A stretch of DNA of 64,000 bases from Nemertoderma westbladi (Eukaryota > Xenacoelomorpha > Nemertodermatida > Nemertodermatidae): contig JAUCBJ010007336.1 in assembly GCA_032718475.1 (NCBI GenBank), positions 1 to 64,000 of the forward strand. Reading direction: 5' to 3'. Positions 41,318 through 54,418 of the stretch are shown in pieces. A program made the translations under genes and the position numbers. Positions within the stretch are counted from its first letter, which is position 1, and each line of letters begins with the position of its first letter. The notes below the pieces were generated by a model, which did no database searches, was not told the DNA's origin, and was given only the letters and a program-made list of their open reading frames with translations.

Positions 41318-41578
41318 TTTGTCAGGTTATTTATTGTATGTATTTTAGTTAATTATTCATTGTTACAATTATTACAATTTAGTTTTTTCCTTATTACAAG
41401 TAGTTATATATTGTATTATTATTATCAGGGCACACCTCAATTTCTTATTTATACAAGTTGTCAGCCAACACTCTATCCCATATTTAAGTTAAGTAATTTG
41501 TTAAAATACAAGGGTGTCTATACAACCCTATTTAAGGCTTTTACAGTAATAATGTGAATCCGCGAAAAGTTACTATTC

Positions 41579-41584
41579 AATAAA
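41579..41584 (+). terminator. polyadenylation signal of the CCDC150-like gene
   Basis: AATAAA in TTCAATAAATCTG, about 260 bp past the stop codon at 41317, the first canonical hexamer in the 3' flank. Confidence 0.45.
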
Positions 41585-44468
<2,884 letters not shown>

Positions 44469-46131
44469 TTGGGAAGGGAGGTGCCGGTATTGGAAGGGAG
44501 GTGCCGGTATTGGAAGGGTGGTGTCGGTATTGGAAGGGATGTGTCGGTATTGGAAGGGAGGTGCCGGTATTAGAAGGGAGGTGTCGGTATTGGAAGGGAG
44601 GTGTCGGTATTGGAAGGGAGGTGCCGGTATTGGAAGGGAGGTGCCGGTATTAGAAGGGAGGTGTCGGTATTGGAAGGGAGGTGTCGGTATTGGAAGGGAG
44701 GTGCCGGTATTGGAAGGGAGGTGCCGGTATTGGAAGGGATGTGTCGGTATTGGAAGGGAGGTGCCGGTATTGGAAGGGAGGTGCCGGTATTGGAAGGGGG
44801 GTGCCGGTATTGGAAGGGAGGTGTCGGTATTGGAAGGGAGGTGCCGCTATTGGAAGGGAGGTGCCGGTATTGGAAGGGAGGTGCCGGTATTAGAAGGGAG
44901 GTGTCGGTATTGGAAGGGAGGTGTCGGTATTGGAAGGGAGGTGCCGGTATTGGAAGGGAGGTGCCGGTATTGGAAGGGAGGTGCCGGTATTGGAAGGGAG
45001 GTGCCGGTATTAGAAGGGAGGTGCCGGTATTGGAAGGGAGGTGCCGGTATTGGAAGGGGGGTGCCGGTATTGGAAGGGAGGTGTCGGTATTGGAAGGGAG
45101 GTGCCGCTATTGGAAGGGAGGTGCCGGTATTAGAAGGGAGGTGCCGGTATTGGAAGGGAGGTGCCGGTATTGGAAGGGAGGTGCCGGTATTAGAAGGGAG
45201 GTGCCGGTATTGGAAGGGAGGTGCCGGTATTGGAAGGGAGGTGCCGGTATTAGAAGGGAGGTGCCGGTATTGGAAGGGAGGTGCCGGTATTGGAAGGGAG
45301 GTGCCGGTATTGGAAGGGAGGTGCCGGTATTAGAAGGGAGGTGCCGGTATTAGAAGGGAGGTGCCGGTATTGGAAGGGAGGTGCCGGTATTGGAAGGGAG
45401 GTGCCGGTATTAGAAGGGAGGTGTCGGTATTGGAAGGGAGGTGTCGGTATTGGAAGGGAGGTGCCGGTATTGGAAGGGAGGTGCCGGTATTGGAAGGGAG
45501 GTGCCGGTATTGGAAGGGAGGTGCCGGTATTAGAAGGGAGGTGCCGGTATTGGAAGGGAGGTGCCGGTATTGGAAGGGGGGTGCCGGTATTGGAAGGGAG
45601 GTGTCGGTATTGGAAGGGAGGTGCCGCTATTGGAAGGGAGGTGCCGGTATTAGAAGGGAGGTGCCGGTATTGGAAGGGAGGTGCCGGTATTAGAAGGGAG
45701 GTGCCGGTATTAGAAGGGAGGTGCCGGTATTAGAAGGGAGGTGCCGGTATTGGAAGGGAGGTGCCGGTATTGGAAGGGAGGTGCCGGTATTGGAAGGGAG
45801 GTGCCGCTATTGGAAGGGAGGTGCCGGTATTCGAAGGAAGGTGCCGGTATTAGAAGGGAGGTGCCGGTATTGGAAGGGAGGTGCCGGTATTGGAAGGGAG
45901 GTGCCGGTATTGGAAGGGAGGTGCCGGTATTGGAAGGGAGGTGCCGGTATTGGAAGGGGGGTGCCGGTATTGGAAGGGATGTGCCGGTATTGGAAGGGAG
46001 GTGCCGGTATTGGAAGGGAGGTGCCGGTATTGGAAGGGAGGTGTCGGTATTGGAAGGGAGGTGCCGGTATTGGAAGGGAGGTGTCGGTATTGGAAGGGAG
46101 GTGTCGGTATTGGAAGGGAGGTGCCGGTATT
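44469..46131 (+). repeat. 20-bp minisatellite, about 83 units, with higher-order structure
   Basis: The unit GGAAGGGAGGTGCCGGTATT is repeated in strict 20-bp register with a few recurrent variants (GTGTCGG, TAGAAGG, GGAAGGGGGG, GTGCCGCTAT). Three units make 60 bp, so all three plus-strand frames encode the same 20-residue peptide repeat and stay open for hundreds of codons. There is no homologue or credible gene start. Variant positions recur at fixed spacing: the GGGGGG variant at 44791, 45051 and 45571, and GTGCCGCTAT at 44841, 45101 and 45621 (steps of 260 and 520), showing block duplications of 13 or 26 units. Confidence 0.9.
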
Positions 46132-46479
46132 TATTAACTAAAAATATAATTATAATCTAGTTAAATAGGTTCTGGATTTGGACTGGACAAAGTCCTGTTT
46201 ATATTAAATATTTAGTTAAAGTATAATAAAATATTCTATAACTAAATTATTATTTTTATGGAAAACAACAATTATTATACCACTGAAATATTAATTATTT
46301 TTTGTGAATAAATTATTGTAAATCGATTTATTTATATATTTTTTAATACGAAAATATTTATAAGTTTTATTATATTATTTGGCTTAGTTTCCCGGGAAAT
46401 AATATTATATACCCGGATTATCGAATCAAAACAAACAACTATAATATTGGCACCGAATTAAACCGCTAAACAATTGGAA
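46132..46479. other. AT-rich 3' flank of the LMAN1-like gene
   Basis: No coding signal. On the minus strand AATAAA motifs (TTTATT on plus near 46327) could serve as the polyadenylation signal of the lectin gene. Confidence 0.4.
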
Positions 46480-47955
46480 TCAAAAGAACTTTTTATTAGA
46501 AATATCTTTGCTGGTTTTATAGACGTAGAAAGCGATAAAACCGGAGAGTTGGAGGACGATGAAAAGGATGAAATAAAACTGAGACAGACAGTCGGGAGGG
46601 TCTGAGACCGGGCAGCGAGGGGCCGGCTTGTTAACCAGTCTGGAGACCTCCTGTCTCAGTTGCGAGATCCAATCCCTGAGCTCGGCGTCCGGAGCCGTCC
46701 CGGACGCCGGACGCTCGGTGACCGAACGCTGTTGGACGTCCCGGATGTTATTGGATTTCGTTTGGACGTCCAGAACGACGGATCTAATCTCCTTGACCCA
46801 CTGGACCAGGTCGTTCTGATTACGGAGCACCGCCTCCACCTCGTGGCGTTGTATCCCGGACACACCGCCGGACACCTCCAGTAACCGAGCCTGCTGCCCC
46901 CGGATGGCGTCCAGCTTCTCTCCGACCTCGGAAATCGACCCGAACAACCGCGATTGCCCGTTAAAGATCTGACCGAGTTGCCTCTCCGTCCGATCTTCGA
47001 ACTCTCCTTCATCTTCCCGGAAACGTTCCGGATTTTTCTCTCGGAATTCGTCTTTCTGTTTCTGCAACTTCTCTTGGTAACCTTCGAATTCCTCCTGGTA
47101 TTTTTTCTCTTCGCGCTCTGTAATATCTTCGGATCCTTTATTAGGAGGTTTATAATCCGCGGATTTAATTAAACTCGTCGTTAAGAATGAGAAAACATCG
47201 TGATCGTCTGCTAAACCGCCGGTAGCCGCGGAAATACCGAAATATCCGTCGCTCGGAAGTTGGACTTCCTTTACTCGGAAGCACAACTCCCAATGCGGGG
47301 GCCCGTCGGACAACCCGTTGTGGGACCAAACCGAAAGGAAGTTGTCGAGGTACTCGACTCGGAGTTTAACCGGATACGGTTTGTTCCGGTAATCTACCGT
47401 GCAGGGCCCTCCTGTGAGGGAAGCGGAGCCGTCCGTAGCGGAATCGTATAGGCGCGTGCCGTCGTTAACGATCGCGAGAATACTGGGGTTGTTACCCCGG
47501 CGGTCGTTATCGTACGAGTCCATAAAGACGGCGAGGCCGCGCCATTTATCGGAGGATCCGAATACAGGGCCTTCCGTTCCCGGGGACGCGGTGTACCACA
47601 GCGCGAGTCCATCCGCCCCGATCCGCCCCCGGCCGCTCACCCGGAAGGCGAGTTCAACCTCCCACCACGCGGATATATTGTAGGGGTTTTTGTTCCAGAC
47701 GAATCCGCGCTGTGAGCGCAGACTCGGGGCCACACGTATGGATTCCGAGGTGGGTATCGCGTGGCCCCCGTGCGTCCAGAAAGGAATTTTATTGTCTTTT
47801 AGGATCAGGTTGGGGCCCTTAAAGCTGAATTTGTATTCGAAACGTCTGTGAACGTCCTGAACATTGACAGCGCTCAAGGCGGGGAATATTAAATTAATAA
47901 ACGGCAGAAGATAAATAAAAGAAGGTAGATACATCGCGTAACTCAGTATTTCCAA
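46480..47955 (-). CDS. LMAN1: ERGIC-53 / LMAN1 L-type lectin cargo receptor
   Basis: 491 codons, single exon. In order: hydrophobic signal peptide (residues 1-~29); L-type lectin domain (~36-265), with HRRFEYKFSFKGP, GADGLALWYT, the calcium/mannose loop DSYDNDRRGNNPSI and the DGYFGISAATGGLADDHDV end; a charged coiled-coil stalk (~275-420); two cysteines (CPVSDPPDC) just before a single membrane helix (~460-482), at the place where ERGIC-53 forms disulphide-linked oligomers; and a cytosolic tail ending KKFF, the ER export/retrieval signal characteristic of ERGIC-53. The receptor cycles between ER and Golgi intermediate compartment carrying glycoproteins. The coding sequence is visibly GC-richer than its surroundings and has no intron, whereas vertebrate LMAN1 has many. 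It could be a retrogene or reflect lineage intron loss. A P element lies 255 bp upstream. Confidence 0.93.
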   Translation of the reverse strand: MEILSYAMYLPSFIYLLPFINLIFPALSAVNVQDVHRRFEYKFSFKGPNLILKDNKIPFWTHGGHAIPTSESIRVAPSLRSQRGFVWNKNPYNISAWWEVELAFRVSGRGRIGADGLALWYTASPGTEGPVFGSSDKWRGLAVFMDSYDNDRRGNNPSILAIVNDGTRLYDSATDGSASLTGGPCTVDYRNKPYPVKLRVEYLDNFLSVWSHNGLSDGPPHWELCFRVKEVQLPSDGYFGISAATGGLADDHDVFSFLTTSLIKSADYKPPNKGSEDITEREEKKYQEEFEGYQEKLQKQKDEFREKNPERFREDEGEFEDRTERQLGQIFNGQSRLFGSISEVGEKLDAIRGQQARLLEVSGGVSGIQRHEVEAVLRNQNDLVQWVKEIRSVVLDVQTKSNNIRDVQQRSVTERPASGTAPDAELRDWISQLRQEVSRLVNKPAPRCPVSDPPDCLSQFYFILFIVLQLSGFIAFYVYKTSKDISNKKFF

Positions 47956-48210
47956 TTTCTGTAGGCCTATACCAGTACCGGTATACTGCTACAGTGCTCT
48001 ATCAGTCTATGCCTGTATGCTGCTGTGTGCTGGTATGTAGGCCTACACAGCTACAGTCTTACCGTACCGGTACGTGTCTGAAGTCTGGCAGTCAGGTTTT
48101 AGGCCTGTCTGCCTGTACAGCAGTAGGCAGGGAAGAGGGGACTGCTGGCAGCTAGAGCAATACTGCAATAGGCAAGTTGAGTTGAGTGTTGAGTCTGCTC
48201 TTCTCAGCCA
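47956..48210. promoter_or_regulatory. 5' flank of the LMAN1-like gene
   Basis: 255 bp between the lectin start codon and the P element, rich in TAGGCCT and ACCGGTA motifs. The promoter should lie here or beyond the P insertion (51571 onward), since the native upstream DNA was split by the transposon. No TATA box assigned. Confidence 0.35.
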
Positions 48211-48277
48211 TGGCCTACTATATTATACGGCCTGATAGGTCACCTTATCAGCTCGCCTCAACAATCAAGGCCATTGT
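48211..48277 (+). repeat. left terminal inverted repeat of the P element
   Basis: Begins CATGGCCTACTATATTATAC and ends AATCAAGGCCATT. The inverse is found at 51507-51570 with an internal mismatch block of about 10 bases, two or three of them length differences. Confidence 0.88.
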
Positions 48278-48692
48278 GTTAGTCTGTTATTTACTCTTTT
48301 AGAGACGCTATAAATAATGTTTAAATTCAAAGATGTAGAGAATAATCGATGTAGGTCTACAATGTAGATCAATGTGGAAATAATATTTTTTTTTCTTATT
48401 TATAACTAATATATTATAGATAGATATAATATAAAAAGGTAATGAATTTCGCTTTAAGTATAGGAAAAGTGATGAGATTCAAAGTTATGTTGTCAAAACT
48501 ATATATCTCATTGTGTATAACGTAGTACTTGTATCTCAAACAAGTCCCAGCTGTAAATATTTACATGAACGAGCGAAGCGAGTGAAATATTGAAACGAAG
48601 GATGGAAGTGAGATAAGGATTAAGGTAAATTAGCTGCAATAATAAATATGTTAATACGTAGTAACTCAATAATTCATTTAATCACAATTTAA

Positions 48693-51350
48693 TTACTTAT
48701 CCTTTAATAGCTGTCTTTCCTTAAAACTTCTGATACTATCTACGCGCCTTTCGTCAGTTTTGTCGCGCTGTGTATTGTTGAAAAAAATATTAACAATAGT
48801 GCGGTGCAATATGTCTACTAGATGATTATGGTTATCACAAAAAGAAATATCTTCAGAGTGGTATAGACCATAAGTCTTTAAAAAATGTAATGCTAACTTT
48901 CGTGCAGGAACTTTAGAACTATAAAATAAAGTTTCTACACATTCCAGCCTAATAAAGCAGCTGGCTATGCTATTAGTGAACTCATCACTCGGAACTTTAA
49001 GTCCACTTCGGTTGAGGATATTAATATATTCGTTCGACTCACTAGAAATAGAATCTTCAACTTCTACCATAACTAAAGTGGGGCAGTACTTGCAGGATTT
49101 GAACTCCTTAGAATCCTTACTATGCAGTTTTCTAATTAAATAACCAGCAATGTATCTTACAACTTCTAGACTTTCACCTTGAATTTGCGATTCTAGAATA
49201 GAGTTTTCTAAGCAGCGTACAGCAATGTCAAATTCATGAAATGATTCAACTTCCTTGCGGGCATCAGGCTTTATAGAATCCTCAGCCCAGAAATCGATTT
49301 CGCTATGCAAGAGAGTACGTAAACGGGAAATACGTTCAGAATTGTTTACCTCGAGTAAAGAAACCAAAAAACGCCCGCCGCTCATTTGTCTATATTGTGA
49401 ATATCTCAATTCGAGAGGGTCCGAACTTAGTCTAGATGTTAACACATACTGAAATCCTTCAGCCAATAAATCATCAATCAAATCTGCTGAGCCACGTAGC
49501 GTTTGAATGAAGGCATCTCCCGTCTGTGGTGTTAATGTGTTCCCACGCCAGCTATCGTACGTATTACCCAATTGCCAAGTACTAATCCAGTCTGCCAAAA
49601 CGCGAAAAAACGTAGTTTTGTTATCACCCTGTTCAACTGCATTTCCGAGATAATTGTTGGGATGGTATCTTTGTTTGGAATTGCTAATGATCCACCAGTT
49701 ATGAATAAGCGATAAAAACTTAGCTGAGGAAATTCGGTTGGGAAAATATCTCAACATAGCGACTGTAGTCTGCTCATCGAAAATAGCCAATGCCAGCGGT
49801 ACTGACTGTTTATTGTTGCCTGGGTGGATTGCTCTGTATGTTAACTTGGGGGCCATGTGCAAATGGGAATCTAGCTGATCTTTATCGTGCAAGTCAAAGA
49901 GATCTTTCCACCGACATTGACCCTTAGGCAAAGATATGATATCTTTAAAAGCATTAAAACAAAATGCTGGAAAATAAAATACTTTCCCATTTAGAAGACT
50001 GTTTCGTAAATTCTTTAATAAATGCACGTTATCGTAGAGTAAGTAAACCTTGAATCCACTGAAAGTTATTACACGGTTCATTAAGTTGTCAAGTGGATAA
50101 CTTCGATGACATTCTAGTGGGGGATACTTTTTAAATAGGTTTGCAAACATGGAGACATTAACCGACAGATTATCGGTTATTATAGCACGTACCTTTAGAC
50201 CAATGTCTAGACATTGTTGAAGAACAGAAACGGTTTCATCGGTTTGCCAACTAGATCTGAGGCTTACTATAGGTACTGAATGGACAATGTAAGAAACTCC
50301 TTTCATCAGACTAACGACCATAAAACAAACAATCTCTGTGTATAAAACTCCTTTACTATTCATTCCTATAAGTTCGCCTTGGCTGTAAGTTACGGCTTTC
50401 TCTAATTTCATTCCATCTATTAATAATACAACATCCTTATCTATAGTCCCTTTTTCGATCAAAGCCGAAAGAGCTCGTAAGGCATCCACACCACCAGATT
50501 GGAGTTTATTTAATACCGATATTGAAGGCAATTTTACCTCCTTTAGTAATAATCGATAAGATTGAGCTGATGTGTAACGCATCATAAGAGCGAAACGGAT
50601 AACGTTATGAGAATAAGGTGGTCTGCCGTATTTATCATAATGTTGCACTTTCAATACCTCTTCAAAAATATGCGAACGATTCAAGTTTCCAATGTTGCGC
50701 AAATAGGTGACAAAGTTTTCAATTTGCGTCAAATTGGTCAACTTCGCAGAGGAAGATTTCGTAAACCAAAGTGGCAATGGAACTGGTCGCTGAGCATAAT
50801 CAAGTTTTACATGCAGATCGGGCGTTATTTTAATAACCTCCCAGAGTTTAGGCATCCCACGCTCGCCATCTATTTCCAACCGATAAAGAAGTAATCTATC
50901 CTCATTTTTGTCAAACGTATAACCAGAAGGACAGCAATTGATGGTTAGGTCTGCGAAAGTTGAGACTTTATACCGGCTATTGAATTCCTTTATTTCGTCG
51001 GGTTGGTAAACTCTAGGCGTTGGCTCCTTCCGTGGCTGTTTAACAGTAGGTGTTAAAGAATCTGGTGTTCCTGGAGTCGCGATATTTGGTACTGGCGAAA
51101 GAGACCAGTCTAAAGCAACATTTCCAGCTGGTGTTATCTTAAGGAATTGCTGTTCAAAGTGATCACTGCAGATTCGCGAATGAGTTGACACCGAAAAATC
51201 TTGCCTGTTCACGAATTTAACCCATCGCTGTTTTAAATCCTCATTGCTGGGGAACATAAAGCTTGGCTTCCGAGGCTGACCTTTATACCCGGTTTTACAA
51301 TTATATATACAGCATTTATTAACCATACTGAGCATTGAATTTACTGACAA
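48693..51350 (-). CDS. THAP-domain P-element transposase (THAP9-like)
   Basis: 885 codons without interruption. Residues ~9-95 form a THAP zinc finger: C-x4-C (CCIYNC), conserved Pro and Trp (QRWVKFVNR), then CSDHF and the closing hydrophobic stretch LSPVPNI; this should bind the terminal repeats. The rest is a P-type transposase: an RNase H-like core with Asp in LLIDGMKL (~308), Asp in IITDNLSVN (~390), a GTP/insertion region with YLLYDNVHLLKNLRNSL, and the SSDPLELRYSQYRQMSGG block (~643) carrying the conserved acidic residue(s) of the family. Length is similar to THAP9 (~900). The first Met is at 51350; a second at 51323 (MVNKCC) starts directly at the finger and is equally plausible. No frameshift or stop, so the protein may be functional. 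Confidence 0.9.
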   Translation of the reverse strand: MSVNSMLSMVNKCCIYNCKTGYKGQPRKPSFMFPSNEDLKQRWVKFVNRQDFSVSTHSRICSDHFEQQFLKITPAGNVALDWSLSPVPNIATPGTPDSLTPTVKQPRKEPTPRVYQPDEIKEFNSRYKVSTFADLTINCCPSGYTFDKNEDRLLLYRLEIDGERGMPKLWEVIKITPDLHVKLDYAQRPVPLPLWFTKSSSAKLTNLTQIENFVTYLRNIGNLNRSHIFEEVLKVQHYDKYGRPPYSHNVIRFALMMRYTSAQSYRLLLKEVKLPSISVLNKLQSGGVDALRALSALIEKGTIDKDVVLLIDGMKLEKAVTYSQGELIGMNSKGVLYTEIVCFMVVSLMKGVSYIVHSVPIVSLRSSWQTDETVSVLQQCLDIGLKVRAIITDNLSVNVSMFANLFKKYPPLECHRSYPLDNLMNRVITFSGFKVYLLYDNVHLLKNLRNSLLNGKVFYFPAFCFNAFKDIISLPKGQCRWKDLFDLHDKDQLDSHLHMAPKLTYRAIHPGNNKQSVPLALAIFDEQTTVAMLRYFPNRISSAKFLSLIHNWWIISNSKQRYHPNNYLGNAVEQGDNKTTFFRVLADWISTWQLGNTYDSWRGNTLTPQTGDAFIQTLRGSADLIDDLLAEGFQYVLTSRLSSDPLELRYSQYRQMSGGRFLVSLLEVNNSERISRLRTLLHSEIDFWAEDSIKPDARKEVESFHEFDIAVRCLENSILESQIQGESLEVVRYIAGYLIRKLHSKDSKEFKSCKYCPTLVMVEVEDSISSESNEYINILNRSGLKVPSDEFTNSIASCFIRLECVETLFYSSKVPARKLALHFLKTYGLYHSEDISFCDNHNHLVDILHRTIVNIFFNNTQRDKTDERRVDSIRSFKERQLLKDK

Positions 51351-51506
51351 AACATTTAGCAGTTTAGTCTAGGCTACTGTTGTGCGTTGTATTTGGTATT
51401 ACTGTATTACTGTCTGCCTGTACCGGTAGGCCTACCCTGTACCGCATCCAGCATGGCATGAGTCAGTCAGACAGACAACAGGTAACACAATCCAAATTCT
51501 AAAACT

Positions 51507-51570
51507 AATGGCCTTGATTTTCGAGGCCTGATAAGGTGACCTATCAGGCCGTATAATATAGTAGGCCATG
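51507..51570 (-). repeat. right terminal inverted repeat of the P element
   Basis: Begins AATGGCCTTGATTTTCGAGG and ends GTAGGCCATG. Perfectly complementary to the outer 41 bases of the left repeat, then to its inner end after the mismatch block. Confidence 0.88.
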
Positions 51571-51720
51571 TCTCAGCTTCTGAAATACTCCAGACTGTCA
51601 GACTCACTGACTGTCAACTGTAGTTTGGCTGGTTGGTAGTACCGGAGGTTACAGGGTTACTGTGGTACGGTCAAGTCCTACTACCAGACTACAGTCAGAC
51701 AGTACGAGGTACAATTATAT
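51571..51720. other. DNA between the P element and the inverted-arm unit
   Basis: 150 bp rich in CAGACTGTC and ACCGG-type motifs, resembling the flank left of the P element (48000-48210). Probably the original upstream DNA of the lectin gene displaced by the insertion. Confidence 0.35.
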
Positions 51721-51836
51721 GTCAGATGCCGTCCGATCCGATCCGATCCGATGCAATTCAGCAATTATTCTAGCTACAACTGTCAGACTGCAGACTGTAC
51801 AAGCCTAGCTGCTTAGGCCTACTTCTGTTTTGCCTA
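51721..51836 (+). repeat. left arm of a ~120-bp inverted repeat
   Basis: GTCAGATGCCGTCCGATCCG through GTTTTGCCTA. Its inverse lies at 54419-54552 with few changes. The arm holds CCGAT repeated three times here and four times in the other arm. Confidence 0.75.
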
Positions 51837-53317
51837 TCACAGTTTCTCTAACGCAATATCCCTTTAATTGAATATCAGAATATTCCACCTATCTTTGCCG
51901 TGTTTTATTTAATTAATATAGGGCATAATAAATTAGTAGAGGAGCTAGATCTGAAAACTGATTATACCGCGGTTATACGGCGCCTACACTTTTCTTTACT
52001 GCAATGAAAGCCGGTGTATAGCTGTATAGTACCCGGCTGCGTGGGGTTCCAGGACGAAGGTCAGAAAAAAAGCACTACTGTATGGCCACTTTTCGACCGT
52101 CGACACAAAGCCGCTGCGAAGTTATTATGGGACAGGATGGTGATGCTCGGTAGACAGTGGCGGTTCTAGGGGGGGGGGGGGGGGGGGGGCAAGGGGGCAT
52201 CTGCCCCTCCCCAGGTATCTTGGGGGGGGGGGGGCTTGCCCCCTCCCTACTGCCCTAACGAAAGGTAATGTGGTAAATCCGTACCAGTGCACAACTGCCC
52301 ACATTGCACATGTGAAGGTGTCACAGGTGAGAAGGTAGATGTCTCCTGCGATTGGTCCATGGTATGGTCACTGGAAATATCTCCATTGCCACCATTGGTA
52401 AGTTCAGTGGCTTGGTGGTTTAAGGCATGTGCAAGTAAATTTAAGCAGTAAATTTCTTAATACAGTAATATAATATAATTTTGCAATTAAAATAGTCTTA
52501 AAATATTCATTTAATTACTTCAATATTTTCCACTACCACACATGTTATGAAAGTTTGTGCGGCTAAAATATAAAAGTATATTTAGTATATTTTAGTATTA
52601 AAGTATATTTATTGCCTCTTAAATAATTAAATATAAGATAATTATTTTATTGCGCAGAACACCACCTCCAAACCGAAACCTAACTAACCAAAACAATAAA
52701 CGATATCATTACAAATTAATGGAAAGGAGTGCCACACACGTCGCGTCTCTCCTCCACATCTTTGGAACGATACTGGTTACAATCTGTCAGTTTAGTTTAA
52801 TACCTGGAGTATACTACCCCCCCCCCCCCCCCCCCCCCCATAGAGTTTCGTGGAGCTATACTTACCATGGAGCTATAGAGTTTCGATAAAGCTGTAAAGT
52901 TTCCCCCAGGATAATAATAATAATTTTATAAAGGCTTTATTTAATTAACCTAATCTTACTTAAAAATCATGACAACTAAATTATTGTTTACAAATACATT
53001 TCAACGGATACAATAAATTTGTTAAATACACCCTAATTATATTGACGCAAAGGAACAACAGATATCAAGAGAGAGACTTTCAGTCTGGATTTCCGCATAG
53101 AAAAATAGTTTTACAATAATTAGTATTAATTATTATGGGTAGAATGTATTCGAATATTTCAAGTGATTATTTCGATGAAACGTTGCAAATTATGACTACA
53201 ACACTGTTGATAACGGTTATAAGATAAGGTCTCTATACCATGTTATGTAGCAATCATAATAATAATCAGATTACACATCTTTACTTTAGGAAACATAAAT
53301 AGGTATAAGACCGTACA
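51837..53317. other. non-coding DNA inside the inverted arms, with G- and C-runs
   Basis: No gene. CAGTGGCGGTTCTAGG at 52155 resembles termini of hAT-type elements, followed by G-runs (52170-52190 and 52220-52234); no matching opposite end is found. A C-run lies at about 52819-52839, followed by two GAGTTTCG(T/A) motifs. The rest is AT-rich. Confidence 0.4.
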
Positions 53318-53466
53318 CAACTGTTACATAATAGGTACAAAATGTACGCAACTTGGTACATAGTAGGTGCAAAAGGTACACAACTTGGTACAATAGGTAC
53401 AAAAGGTACACAACTTGGTACAATAGGTACAAAAGGTCCGCAACTTGGTACATTGTAGGTACAAAA
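53318..53466. repeat. ~31-bp tandem repeat at the 3' end of the DDX1 fragment
   Basis: CAACTTGGTACAATAGGTAC-type units repeat about four times (starts near 53347, 53379, 53411 and 53441). Read on the minus strand they extend the frame of the DDX1 pseudogene with VPSC-type repeats, which are not part of the helicase. Confidence 0.65.
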
Positions 53467-53474
53467 CGGCGCCC

Positions 53475-54292
53475 GGGATACAATGGTGTACCCGGAAAGA
53501 AGATGCGCAGATAAACGGATAAATTCGGCGAAAATAAACATAATATCAGCATTCTTTAAAGATACCGACAGACTGCGGGAATACAGGAATAACGGGAGTT
53601 TGCGTAAATTAGCGGGAATCTCGAAAGCTTTCCCGAGATCACTTCCGTTTTTACTGTACCGGTACCCAATTGTGCCCACATCCAGATCGATCCGATAACC
53701 GATCACGTCGCCTAGTCCGTATGGTTGTCCATAGTCGTCAAAACGCCGCCCGAAACACTTCTTACAGTTTCCTCCGAAGCCAAAACTATGGTGCTCCAAC
53801 CAACCCGGCATGGGCCCTCGCACCTCGTCCTTTACCGTCGCCTCGTAACAGCTGAATAGTAACGACCGGATCCGACTATTCCTTTAGTCGTCCGGGTACC
53901 GTGCCAACTCCTCTGGTCAAGCGCATGACACAGCAACCGTCCGCGGAGATCTGGAGATGGCCAACCACCAACTGGTCACCTCCATCGCTCTATCGAATGA
54001 CTGAATGAGTTCAACTGAAATTTCGTAGGCCTAGTTCTTCCCCCCGATTTCCCATCGAGTTTTCCATCTCGGAGTTTGTACCGTAGAGTTTCATGGACCA
54101 GCTGTAGTATCGGGATCCAGAATGCCCCGGTCTTCCCGCTTCCGCCGCCATCAGCACAGTCTCCACCGCCCAGGCAGCCAGGACAGCAGGATCAGAGCTG
54201 CAGAGGGACAGCCTCACCCTGCAAGTTGGTCGGTAGGACATCCAGGACATCCAACGCGCGTCCGATTTCATTCTGAACACCACAGTCAGCTA
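53475..54292 (-). pseudogene. DDX1: DDX1 RNA helicase, N-terminal retrocopy fragment, frameshifted
   Basis: Translating the minus strand in shifting frames gives, in order, pieces matching the DDX1 N-terminus: a start-proximal helix and LPTNLQGEAVPL Q-motif region (~54200-54270); LMAAE followed, one frame over, by the Walker A GSGKTGAF (54129-54143); WHGTRTTKG with a following YYSAV; GPCRVGWST; then the SPRY region FGFGG...RRFDDYGQPYGLGDVIGY, YSKNGSDLGKAFEIP and SLKNADIMFIF (53497-53800). These span about residues 5-240 of the protein in ~820 bp with no room for introns, and are separated by at least four frameshifts or stops. DDX1 is a DEAD-box helicase with an inserted SPRY domain used in RNA processing. 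This copy ends before the remaining helicase motifs and cannot be functional. Confidence 0.82.
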
Positions 54293-54418
54293 CAGAGCTA
54301 CGAATGATCCCATACAGCCATACTGTGTACTGCAGTACTGCCATACCTGCATACTGCCATATACAATAATGCAATACTGCAATAGGCCAATAGTCATACT
54401 GCCAGACTGCGTTCATTG
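54293..54418. other. short spacer with TACTG/GCATACTGCC repeats
   Basis: Low-complexity CATACTGCCATA/CAATACTGCAATA-like sequence between the DDX1 fragment and the right arm. No gene. Confidence 0.4.

Larger units (their letters stand above)
48211..51570 (-). mobile_element. P-element DNA transposon, structurally complete
   Basis: 3.36 kb bounded by terminal inverted repeats of about 65 bp: left 48211-48277 (CATGGCCTACTATATTATAC onward) and right 51507-51570, which match in inverse except for a short block near GCTCGCCTCAAC. They start CATG, as does the Drosophila P element. The seven bases TCTCAGC lie immediately outside both ends (48204-48210 and 51571-51577), consistent with a target duplication (P elements usually make 8 bp; here 7 match). 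Inside is one intronless transposase frame. All parts needed for autonomy appear present. Confidence 0.88.

Noticed and set aside
44469-46131. CRISPR array
   Set aside because: Contiguous 20-bp units without spacers, in a eukaryotic context.
52155-52240. hAT-family MITE starting CAGTGGCGGTTCTAGG
   Set aside because: Only one end is seen; no inverted partner or 8-bp target duplication nearby, so only mentioned within the surrounding stretch.
53286-53552. Tyr/Leu-rich frame (YLLYLLYQVVYLL) as a membrane protein
   Set aside because: Encoded by the 31-bp tandem repeat in a second frame; no independent support.
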